From JBQCHF01 sp051953655 (GTDB taxonomy: Bacteria; Actinomycetota; Actinomycetes; Motilibacterales; Motilibacteraceae), in assembly GCA_051953655.1 (NCBI GenBank), contig JBQCIO010000247.1:1-9693 (forward strand): 9,693 nucleotides of DNA, written 5' to 3'. The position numbers and the translations under genes are program-made. This document shows, piece by piece, positions 1 to 5,135 of the stretch. The notes beneath the pieces are model-generated. The model saw nothing but the letters and a program-made list of their open reading frames with translations. It did not search any database and was not told the DNA's origin. How positions within the stretch are numbered: the first letter of the stretch is position 1; each line of letters begins with the position of its first letter.

Positions 1-678
1 GGGCAGGACGTGCGGCTCGAGCTGCTCGTGCCCGGCGACGCGCCGGCCATCGCGAAGCTCTCGCTGCTCGCCCCGGACGGCAGCTACACGCCCGCCGGGC
101 TGGACGTCGTGGAGGCCGCAGCCGGGCAGGTCACGGAGGTCGACCTCACCAAGGTGCTGGCCGACGTCAAGGGCACCGCGGGGGTGGTGCTCGACAGCGA
201 CGTGCCGGTGACCGCGGGCGTCGTCGTGCGGCGGGCCAACCAGAACTCGCCGGTGGCCGAGCTGGCCTGGACCGCGGCGGGCACGCCGGTCGAGGGCGAG
301 GCGGTCGTCGTCGATGCCGGCACCCTCGTGCCCACCACCTCCACCCGGATCCTGCTGGCCGCCCCGGGGGACGCGGCGCGCGTGCAGCTCGTGCCCCTGG
401 CCCCCGACGGCACCCGCGGCACCACCGCGACGGTGAGCGTGCCGGCGGGGAGCACCTTCTCGCCGCCGGTGAGCAGCCTGCGGATGGGCGGGGTGACGCG
501 GCTGACCCAGGGCTCGGTGCTGGTCCGGGTGCTGCCGGGGTCCGGCCCGGTCTACGTCACACGGCTGGTCGAGGAGAAGGGCGCCCGCGGCTCGCTGTTC
601 ACGCTGACCCCGGTCCAGACCGCGCCGCGCACGGTGCGCGCCCCCGCGGTCGAGGCCGACGTCAGCCCTGCCGGCTGA
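1..678 (+). CDS. DUF5719 family protein, C-terminal part (5' truncated by window edge)
   Basis: The frame is open from base 1 and ends at TGA 676-678. A GTG at position 10 is only an internal codon, since the frame reads on upstream out of the window. About 225 residues are visible. They are rich in Val, Ala, Thr, Pro and Gly with repeated beta-strand-like blocks, two of which contain an 'APDG' turn (LLAPDG near the start, PLAPDG mid-way), suggesting tandem beta-sandwich repeats. There is no transmembrane segment or catalytic motif in the visible part. The texture and the position beside the metallopeptidase/DUF3499 pair match actinobacterial DUF5719 proteins, which are predicted envelope-associated and often lie near glycosyltransferase genes. 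That assignment is recognition, not a search. The function is unknown. The gene converges on the next one with a 15-nt gap. Confidence 0.75.
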   Translation, partial: GQDVRLELLVPGDAPAIAKLSLLAPDGSYTPAGLDVVEAAAGQVTEVDLTKVLADVKGTAGVVLDSDVPVTAGVVVRRANQNSPVAELAWTAAGTPVEGEAVVVDAGTLVPTTSTRILLAAPGDAARVQLVPLAPDGTRGTTATVSVPAGSTFSPPVSSLRMGGVTRLTQGSVLVRVLPGSGPVYVTRLVEEKGARGSLFTLTPVQTAPRTVRAPAVEADVSPAG

Positions 679-696
679 GCCGAGGCACCCGGCTCA
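676..696. terminator. Short inverted repeat spanning both convergent stop codons
   Basis: TGAGCCG (676-682) and CGGCTCA (690-696) are perfect 7-bp inverted arms around a 7-nt loop. The first arm begins with the TGA of the DUF5719 gene and the second ends with the reverse-complement TGA of the minus-strand gene. The structure is symmetrical, so it could terminate both convergent transcripts. There is no U tract, and the stem is short for a high-GC genome. Confidence 0.4.
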
Positions 697-1128
697 CTCC
701 TCGTCCTCGTCCCCGCTGCCCCGGTAGCGGGGGTCCACGGCCGCGGGGTCCAGCCCGAGCAGGTCGGCCACCTGCTCCACGACGACGTCGTGCACCAGCT
801 CGGCCAGCTCGCGGTCGTCGTCGGCGCGCAGCTCCACCGGCCGGCGGTAGACGACGATCCGCGGCGGGTGCGCGCGGGTCGAGGGGAAGGCCCGGCCCAG
901 CAGCACCGGCTCCAGGGCGTCCGGGGGAGGGTCGCCGGGCGGCACGTCCTCGACCGCCACCTCCAGGTCGCGCAGCTGCGCCTCCCAGCGCTGCTCCAGG
1001 CGCTCCACCGCGTCCAGCACCAGGTCGTCGAACCGCTCGGAGCGGCTGCGCGAGATGGGCACCGCGGGCGGCGCGAGAGGCCCGCGCAGCCCCCGCCCCC
1101 GGCGGTCCCGTCGTCGCCTGCGCTCCAC
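694..1128 (-). CDS. Metallopeptidase-family (zincin-like) protein with degenerate HExxH
   Basis: A 144-residue protein, GTG start at 1128-1126, TGA at 696-694. I chose this start because a -10-like TACGCT (1140-1135) sits 6 nt upstream, which fits leaderless transcription, and because homologues begin with a short basic Arg-rich stretch followed by 'RGPL.PP' (here residues 1-21). An alternative in-frame GTG lies at 1152. The acidic C-terminus (GDEDEE) and the 'VYRRPVELRA' strand around residues 93-102 fit the Zincin_1-like family that sits next to DUF3499 in actinobacteria (Rv3259-like, from memory). The expected zinc helix reads LVHDVVVEQVADLLG (residues 111-125), so HExxH is not intact: His113 is followed by Asp and no second His follows. 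Peptidase activity is doubtful; a structural or regulatory role is possible. The gene is convergent with DUF5719 and divergent from DUF3499. Confidence 0.75.
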   Translation of the reverse strand: MERRRRRDRRGRGLRGPLAPPAVPISRSRSERFDDLVLDAVERLEQRWEAQLRDLEVAVEDVPPGDPPPDALEPVLLGRAFPSTRAHPPRIVVYRRPVELRADDDRELAELVHDVVVEQVADLLGLDPAAVDPRYRGSGDEDEE

Positions 1129-1134
1129 CGCGCC

Positions 1135-1140
1135 AGCGTA
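1135..1140 (-). promoter_or_regulatory. -10 element of leaderless promoter for the metallopeptidase-like gene
   Basis: On the minus strand TACGCT reads from 1140 to 1135 and matches TANNNT. GGCGCG then leads straight into the GTG at 1128. A 6-nt gap puts the predicted transcription start at or next to the start codon. No convincing -35 is visible and there is no Shine-Dalgarno. Confidence 0.5.
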
Positions 1141-1198
1141 GGGGCGCGACACACGGACCCGCTGGGGGCGGTGCGGGCCGAGCGTCGGGGAAAGGGGG

Positions 1199-1204
1199 TA
1201 GCGT
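1199..1204 (+). promoter_or_regulatory. -10 element of leaderless promoter for the DUF3499 gene
   Basis: TAGCGT matches TANNNT and ends 8 nt before the GTG start at 1213. There is no Shine-Dalgarno in the gap, so a leaderless mRNA is likely. The -35 region is G-rich and unrecognisable. Confidence 0.5.
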
Positions 1205-1212
1205 CTGCGCCC

Positions 1213-1557
1213 GTGAGCCCAGTCCGTCGCTGCACCCGGACCGCGTGCGGCCGACCGGCCGTGGCGACGCTCACCTACGTCTACGCCGATTCCACCGCCG
1301 TCCTCGGCCCGCTGGCCACCTACGCCGAGCCGCACTGCTACGACCTGTGCGCCGAGCACGCCGAGCGGCTCACCGCCCCGCGCGGCTGGGAGGTCGTGCG
1401 GCTGGCCCCGGACACCGACGCCGTCGGCCCGAGCAGCGACGACCTCGAGGCCCTGGCCAACGCCGTCCGTGAGGCCGCGCGCCCCGCCCCGGAGCCGCCG
1501 CAGCAGGGCCTCGGCCGGCGCGGTCACCTGCGGGTGCTGCGCAGCCCGGAGAGCTGA
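1213..1557 (+). CDS. DUF3499 family protein, small cysteine-pair protein
   Basis: A 114-residue protein, GTG 1213-1215 to TGA 1555-1557. The start is set by the TAGCGT box 8 nt upstream and by the conserved N-terminus, in which RRC.R..C comes almost immediately. Visible signatures are Cys7 and Cys12 (CX4C), the strongly conserved block 'ATLTYVYADSTAVLGPL' (residues 18-34), then 'HCYDLCAEHA' with Cys42, Cys46 and His49, and 'APRGWEVVRL' (55-64). These match actinobacterial DUF3499 (Rv3258c-like, from memory). The two cysteine pairs suggest one structural zinc site; that is inference. The C-terminal third is Pro/Ala-rich and probably disordered. The biochemical function is unknown. The gene reliably accompanies manB and the metallopeptidase-like gene in actinobacteria, which hints at a shared envelope or central-metabolic role. 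Confidence 0.88.
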   Translation: MSPVRRCTRTACGRPAVATLTYVYADSTAVLGPLATYAEPHCYDLCAEHAERLTAPRGWEVVRLAPDTDAVGPSSDDLEALANAVREAARPAPEPPQQGLGRRGHLRVLRSPES

Positions 1558-1589
1558 GAGCTCCTCGACTCCTGGCCCCGGTCCCGTGG

Positions 1590-1652
1590 GGGATTGGGTG
1601 AAGCTGCCCTTCATGCGAACCTATTGGCAGAAGGTGCCCTTCACCCAATCCC
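1590..1652. repeat. 63-nt element with 14-bp perfect terminal inverted repeats and an internal direct repeat
   Basis: GGGATTGGGTGAAG (1590-1603) and CTTCACCCAATCCC (1639-1652) are perfect 14-bp inverted arms. Inside, CCTTC (1608-1612) and GAAGG (1630-1634) can extend the stem after a 4x4 internal loop. A 13-mer AAG[C/G]TGCCCTTCA occurs twice with one mismatch, at 1601-1613 and 1631-1643, exactly 30 nt apart, and each copy is itself a small GAAG/CTTC hairpin. There is no T tract after it and no clear target-site duplication. The nested symmetry suggests a dispersed palindromic (REP or MITE-like) element or a two-site protein-binding region rather than a simple terminator. Confidence 0.65.
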
Positions 1653-1826
1653 GATGATCTTGGCCCCGACCGCGGGCAGACCGCGCCCGGCCGCCCGAGG
1701 TGACCGCCTCCCGCTCCCGCCGTCACCAGCCATCCCACCGGTGTCCGACGCGACCGCCGGCCGCCGGCTCGACGGGCGCGAAGCGGACCGAGGCGCCCAT
1801 AACCCTCCCCCTGATCACCCGGACCG

Positions 1827-1853
1827 CTCAAGGAATCGGCACCCCCTGCCGAT
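1827..1853 (+). promoter_or_regulatory. Putative FliA/WhiG (sigma-28 class) promoter
   Basis: CTCAA (1827-1831), a 16-nt spacer and GCCGAT (1848-1853) resemble sigma-28-class promoters. The motile actinobacterial form I recall is CTCA(A/G)-N15/16-GCCGA. It sits about 57 nt upstream of the ATG at 1910. The same bases also form a 7-bp palindrome, ATCGGCA-CCCCC-TGCCGAT (1835-1853), which could instead be an operator or RNA hairpin. Confidence 0.4.
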
Positions 1854-1909
1854 GAGGCCGTCGGTCCACTGCTGCAGCTGGCAGCGGTGCAGGGAGGGGA
1901 GCAAGAGCC

Positions 1910-2167
1910 ATGCCGCGTCGTGCCCGCACCGCCGTGCGTCCGGAGCCCGTGCCGCTCGGGTCGCTCACGCAGCGCGCCGCGCGCAGCAGCGAGACGTGCC
2001 CGTCCTGCACCAGCGCGAGCCTCACCCAGATCGACGTCCGCCTCACCGACGGCACCGAGGTGGTGCTCACCTCCTGCCACCGCTGCGAGCAGCGGTCGTG
2101 GCGCACCCCCGAGGGGTTGCCGCTGGCCGTCGCCGAGGTGCTCGAGCGCAGCCGCAAGACCGCCTGA
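1910..2167 (+). CDS. Small zinc-ribbon protein of unknown function (CX2C...CX2C)
   Basis: An 85-residue protein, ATG 1910-1912 to TGA 2165-2167, with a purine-rich Shine-Dalgarno AGGGAGGGGA (1891-1900) 9 nt upstream. The basic N-terminus (about residues 1-25) precedes Cys30-Pro-Ser-Cys33, then a predicted beta-hairpin 'LTQIDVRLTDGTEVVLTS', then Cys56-His-Arg-Cys59. The last part, 'WRTPEGLPLAVAEVLERSRKT', should form a helix. The CPSC-N22-CHRC layout is a classic zinc ribbon and could bind nucleic acid or protein; which one cannot be told. I do not recognise a named family. It lies between DUF3499 and manB on the same strand with its own candidate promoter. Codon use is like the neighbours. 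Good Shine-Dalgarno spacing and motif quality make it a convincing real gene. Confidence 0.82.
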   Translation: MPRRARTAVRPEPVPLGSLTQRAARSSETCPSCTSASLTQIDVRLTDGTEVVLTSCHRCEQRSWRTPEGLPLAVAEVLERSRKTA

Positions 2168-2195
2168 GCCGGACATCCGCCGACGCCATCGGTGC

Positions 2196-2209
2196 CGGCG
2201 TCGACGCCG
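2196..2209. repeat. 14-bp perfect palindrome between the zinc-ribbon gene and manB
   Basis: CGGCGTCGACGCCG is a perfect palindrome in the 92-nt gap, about 50 nt before the manB start. It is too short to be a sound terminator and could be a dimeric regulator site or chance in GC-rich DNA. Confidence 0.25.
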
Positions 2210-2245
2210 ACGTCGGCCAGGACGTTCACACCGGATCGTGGCGGG

Positions 2246-2251
2246 TAACCT
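2246..2251 (+). promoter_or_regulatory. -10 element of leaderless manB promoter
   Basis: TAACCT fits TANNNT and ends 8 nt before the GTG at 2260. A TTCACA (2225-2230), 15 nt upstream, is a possible but tightly spaced -35. No Shine-Dalgarno lies in the 8-nt gap, so the mRNA is probably leaderless. Confidence 0.5.
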
Positions 2252-2259
2252 CGCCTCCT

Positions 2260-3633
2260 GTGCGTGATCTATCCGGTGTGATCAAGGCCTACGACGTCCG
2301 TGGCGTCGTCCCCGCAGAGCTCGACGAGTCGCTGGCCCGCGACGTCGGAGCCGCCTTCGTGCAGGTGGTCGGCGCCGAGCGCGTCGTCGTCGGGCACGAC
2401 ATGCGGCCCTCGAGCCCGGCCCTGGTGGCCGCGTTCGTCGAGGGCGCCACCGCCCACGGCGCCGACGTCGTCGAGATGGGCCTCGCCTCCACCGACGCGC
2501 TCTACTTCGCCAGCGGGCACCTGGGCTGCCCCGGGGCGATGTTCACCGCGAGCCACAACCCCGCCGCCTACAACGGCATCAAGCTGTGCCGCGCCGGCGC
2601 CTCGCCGGTGGGGCAGGAGTCCGGGCTGCGCGAGATCAAGGCGCTGTGCGAGCAGGGGGTGCCCGAGCCGGCCCCCGGCACCCGCCACGGTGAGGTGACG
2701 CGGCAGGACCTGCTCGCCGCCTACGCGCAGTACCTGCGCGAGCTGGTGCCGCTGGGCGGGATCCGGCCGCTCACCGTGGTCGTCGACGCCGGCAACGGCA
2801 TGGCCGGGCACACGGTGCCGATCGTGCTCGGGGCGCAGGTGCTGGACGCGCTCCCGCTCGACGTCGTCCCGATGTACTTCGAGCTCGACGGCACCTTCCC
2901 CAACCACGAGGCCAACCCGATCGACCCGGCCAACCTGGCCGACCTGCAGGCCAAGGTCCGCGAGACCGGCGCCGACCTCGGCCTGGCCTTCGACGGCGAC
3001 GCCGACCGCTGCTTCGTGGTGGACGAGACCGGCGCGATCGTCTCGCCGTCCACGCTCACCGCGCTCATCGCCGCCCGCGAGCTGGCCAAGGACCCGGGCG
3101 CCGCAGTGATCCACAACCTGATCACCAGCCGGGCCGTGCCCGAGGTGGTCCGCGAGCACGGGGGCACCCCGGTGCGCACCCGGGTGGGGCACTCGTTCAT
3201 CAAGGCGACCATGGCCGAGACCGGCGCGGTCTTCGGCGGGGAGCACTCCGGCCACTTCTACTTCCGCGACTTCTGGCGCGCCGACTCCGGCATGCTCGCC
3301 GCGCTGCACGTGCTCGCCGCGCTGGGGGAGACGCCGGCCGGCACCCCGCTGTCGGGCCTGCTCGCGCCGTTCGACCGCTACGTCGCCAGCGGCGAGGTGA
3401 ACTCCACCGTCGCCGACCAGGCCGCGGTCACCGAGCGGGTCCGCGCCGCCTTCGTCGGCCGCGAGGGCGTCAGCGTGGACGACCTGGACGGCATGACCGT
3501 CAGCACCCCCGGCTGGTGGTTCAACCTGCGCCCCTCCAACACCGAGCCGCTGCTGCGCCTCAACGTGGAGGCCCGCGACGCCGCCACCATGGAGCGCCTG
3601 CGCGACGAGGTCCTCGCGCTCGTCCGCGCCTGA
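2260..3633 (+). CDS. manB: Phosphomannomutase / phosphoglucomutase
   Basis: A 457-residue cytosolic alpha-D-phosphohexomutase, GTG 2260 to TGA 3631-3633. It interconverts mannose-6-phosphate and mannose-1-phosphate (and probably the glucose forms), feeding GDP-mannose for mannolipids and other mannosylated envelope glycans. All four domain signatures are present: the catalytic phosphoserine loop TASHNP with Ser98, the metal-binding loop DGDADR (245-250), the sugar-binding loop GEHSGH (327-332) and the C-terminal phosphate loop RPSNTEP (424-430). The length is normal for the PMM/PGM family. I chose this GTG because the protein then starts 'VRDLSGVIKAYDVRG', the usual family N-terminus, and a TAACCT box lies 8 nt upstream. 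The frame stays open much further upstream, but that extension is not protein-like. The neighbouring PGI/PMI-like gene supports a role in mannose activation. Exact substrate preference cannot be read from sequence. Confidence 0.95.
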   Translation: MRDLSGVIKAYDVRGVVPAELDESLARDVGAAFVQVVGAERVVVGHDMRPSSPALVAAFVEGATAHGADVVEMGLASTDALYFASGHLGCPGAMFTASHNPAAYNGIKLCRAGASPVGQESGLREIKALCEQGVPEPAPGTRHGEVTRQDLLAAYAQYLRELVPLGGIRPLTVVVDAGNGMAGHTVPIVLGAQVLDALPLDVVPMYFELDGTFPNHEANPIDPANLADLQAKVRETGADLGLAFDGDADRCFVVDETGAIVSPSTLTALIAARELAKDPGAAVIHNLITSRAVPEVVREHGGTPVRTRVGHSFIKATMAETGAVFGGEHSGHFYFRDFWRADSGMLAALHVLAALGETPAGTPLSGLLAPFDRYVASGEVNSTVADQAAVTERVRAAFVGREGVSVDDLDGMTVSTPGWWFNLRPSNTEPLLRLNVEARDAATMERLRDEVLALVRA

Positions 3634-3691
3634 CGGGCCGCCGGCCACCGACCCCCCGCCCCGGTGCCGACGACCACGTTCACGTGCCCAT

Positions 3692-3731
3692 CGGTCGCTA
3701 CCCGCCCCGGAGCCACGGCGGGAAGCGACCG
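3692..3731. terminator. GC-rich hairpin after manB, candidate terminator
   Basis: CGGTCGCT (3692-3699) pairs with AGCGACCG (3724-3731). After a single A-A mismatch, CCCGCC (3701-3706) pairs with GGCGGG (3717-3722), leaving a 10-nt loop. The 14 base pairs lie 59 nt after the manB stop and 61 nt before the next start. The lack of a T tract is common in high-GC actinobacteria but weakens the call; attenuation or mRNA processing is an alternative. Confidence 0.5.
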
Positions 3732-3778
3732 TTCGCGGCGGGAAGCCCGGGGGCGTGCAGTTCCGCCGCCCCACCGGG

Positions 3779-3784
3779 CAGGAT
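3779..3784 (+). promoter_or_regulatory. Possible -10 element (leaderless) for the Trm112-SIS-CDF operon
   Basis: CAGGAT ends 7 nt before the ATG at 3792, and there is no Shine-Dalgarno in between. It deviates from TANNNT at its first base. The spacing equals that of the three other leaderless-type starts in this window. Confidence 0.35.
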
Positions 3785-3791
3785 GGGCGCC

Positions 3792-3965
3792 ATGAACCTC
3801 GACCCGGCCCTGCTGGAGATCATCGTCTGCCCGGACTGCCACGGCGAGCTGCGGGTCGACGACGCCGCCTCGGAGCTGGTCTGCACGGCGTGCGGGCTGG
3901 CCTACCCGGTGCGCGACGACATCCCGGTGCTGCTCATCGACGAGGCCCGACGGCCCGGAGCCTGA
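3792..3965 (+). CDS. Trm112 family zinc-ribbon protein
   Basis: A 57-residue protein, ATG 3792-3794 to TGA 3963-3965. It has the full bacterial Trm112 signature: 'LDPALLEIIVCPDCHGEL' with Cys13 and Cys16, then 'ELVCTACGLAYPVRDDIPVLL' with Cys31 and Cys34. The four cysteines are expected to hold one structural zinc. In eukaryotes and archaea Trm112 activates methyltransferases that modify tRNA, rRNA and release factors; the role of short bacterial homologues is poorly defined. The length is typical. An in-frame ATG three codons upstream (3783) is possible, but the family normally begins just before LDP. The stop is 3 nt from the next start, so it is cotranscribed with the SIS-like gene. The position between manB and that gene is, to my recollection, conserved in actinobacteria. 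Confidence 0.93.
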   Translation: MNLDPALLEIIVCPDCHGELRVDDAASELVCTACGLAYPVRDDIPVLLIDEARRPGA

Positions 3966-3968
3966 GCC

Positions 3969-5135
3969 GTGATCGACGAGTCGATCCTCGACGACGCCGA
4001 GGCCATCCAGCGCGCCGACTCCGGCGACCTGCTCCGCCATGTCGCCACCGCCGGCGCCCAGGTGCGCGAGGCGTGCCGGCGCGCCGACGAGGCCGGGGTG
4101 CGCCAGCTGGCCGAGGACGGCCGGCCGCGCGCCGTCGTCGTCGCGGCGGCCGGGGCGTCCTCGCACGTCGGGGCGGTGCTGATGGCGGTGGCGGGCCCGG
4201 CCTGCCCGGTTCCGCTGGTGAAGGCCGACGGCTTCGCGCTGCCCGGCTGGGTGGGCCCGCTCGACCTCGTGGTCGTGGTGGCCGGGTCGACCCCGCCGGA
4301 GGAGACCGTGGCCCTGGCGGAGGAGGCCGTGCGCCGCGGCTGCCGCCTGCTGGTCGTCTCGCCCGGCCACCCCCGCGGGGTGGACCTGTCCGAGCTGGCC
4401 GCCCGCGCGCACGGCGTGCACGTCGACGTCCCCCGCTCGGGCCGCCCCAGCCGCGCGGACCTGTGGACCCGTGCGGTGCCGCTGCTGCGCGCCGCCGACG
4501 CCCTCGGCATCGCCTCGGTGCCCACCGACGCCCTCGAGCGCGCCGCCGACCGGCTCGACGCCACCGCCGCGGTCTGCGGCCCCGCCGTCGAGGTGGCCGC
4601 CAACCCGGCCAAGGCCCTCGCGCTGCAGCTCATCGGCGCGCTGCCGCTGGTGTGGGCCAGCGGCGACGTCGCCGGCATCGCCGCGCACCGGTTCGTGGAC
4701 CGGATCGCCGTCGACGCCGGCCTGCCCGCGGTGGCCGCCGAGCTGCCCGCCGCCGGGCACGCCGCCGCGGCGCTGCTCGACGGCGCGCTGGCCCCGGACG
4801 AGTCCGACCTCGACGACTTCTTCCGCGACCGGGTGGAGGACGACGGCCGCGCCCGGCGGCCCCGCGTGGTCCTGGTCCGCGACGCGGTCGAGGACCCGCG
4901 GGTGCGGCTGCGCCGGGAGACCCTCGCCTCCATCGCCGACGCCCGCGGCGTCGCCTGGACCGAGGTGGCGTCGGACCCCGGCTCGCCGGTGGAGCGGCTG
5001 GCCCAGCTGATCTCGCTCACCGACTTCGCCGCCACCTACCTCGCGCTGGTGCACGGCACCGACCCGGACCGGCGCTCCCCGGTCACCGAGCTGCAGGAGC
5101 GCACCACCCGGGACAGCATGGGAGGGGAGGAGTGA
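3969..5135 (+). CDS. SIS-domain protein, phosphoglucose/phosphomannose isomerase-like
   Basis: A 388-residue protein, GTG 3969 to TGA 5133-5135, with GGAG (3957-3960) 8 nt upstream. The N-terminal half resembles a SIS sugar-phosphate-binding fold: beta strand 'RAVVVAAAGASS' (54-65), then 'LDLVVVVAGSTPPEET' (98-113) in place of the usual SGNT loop, then 'CRLLVVSPG' (125-133). The C-terminal half resembles bact-PGI_C: 'NPAKALALQLIGALPLVWAS' (212-231) and 'AHRFVDRIAVDAGLPA' (239-254). In bifunctional PGI/PMI enzymes the matching segments read N-E-N-A-K-x-P and N-H-N-E. Here the Glu is absent and only His264 is kept, so isomerase activity is uncertain. It corresponds to Rv3256c-like genes beside manB. 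It is joined to the Trm112 gene by a 3-nt gap and to the CDF gene by a 4-nt overlap. Sugar-phosphate binding or regulation is plausible. Confidence 0.82.
   Translation: MIDESILDDAEAIQRADSGDLLRHVATAGAQVREACRRADEAGVRQLAEDGRPRAVVVAAAGASSHVGAVLMAVAGPACPVPLVKADGFALPGWVGPLDLVVVVAGSTPPEETVALAEEAVRRGCRLLVVSPGHPRGVDLSELAARAHGVHVDVPRSGRPSRADLWTRAVPLLRAADALGIASVPTDALERAADRLDATAAVCGPAVEVAANPAKALALQLIGALPLVWASGDVAGIAAHRFVDRIAVDAGLPAVAAELPAAGHAAAALLDGALAPDESDLDDFFRDRVEDDGRARRPRVVLVRDAVEDPRVRLRRETLASIADARGVAWTEVASDPGSPVERLAQLISLTDFAATYLALVHGTDPDRRSPVTELQERTTRDSMGGEE

Larger units (their letters stand above)
1558..1909. other. 352-nt non-coding region between DUF3499 and the zinc-ribbon gene
   Basis: No credible gene is present; open frames here show no family resemblance and are antisense or upstream extensions of neighbours. 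The region holds a 63-nt inverted-repeat element (1590-1652), then about 170 nt of GC-rich sequence without a recognised signal, then a sigma-28-like promoter candidate (1827-1853) and a Shine-Dalgarno (1891-1900). whiB2, which I associate with this neighbourhood in other actinobacteria, is not here. Confidence 0.6.

Noticed and set aside
1590..1652. Intrinsic terminator of DUF3499
   Set aside because: The loop is large, the stem is interrupted and no T tract follows. The internal direct repeat is better explained by a repeat or binding element.
1594..2259. Upstream in-frame extension of manB
   Set aside because: The sequence is not protein-like, covers the repeat element and the zinc-ribbon gene, and family members begin at the position of GTG 2260.
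2269..3774. 501-codon open frame on the minus strand
   Set aside because: It is antisense to manB, which has all catalytic motifs. The translation is Gly/Val/His/Arg-rich with no family resemblance, a normal GC-rich shadow.
3378..5054. 558-codon open frame on the minus strand
   Set aside because: Low-complexity His/Gly/Arg-rich shadow antisense to manB, Trm112 and SIS genes; no ribosome-binding site or motif.
3755..5131. Long upstream extension of the CDF reading frame
   Set aside because: The translation is almost all Arg, Pro, Ala and Gly and overlaps the Trm112 and SIS genes in another frame. The membrane protein starts at GTG 5132 with a strong Shine-Dalgarno.
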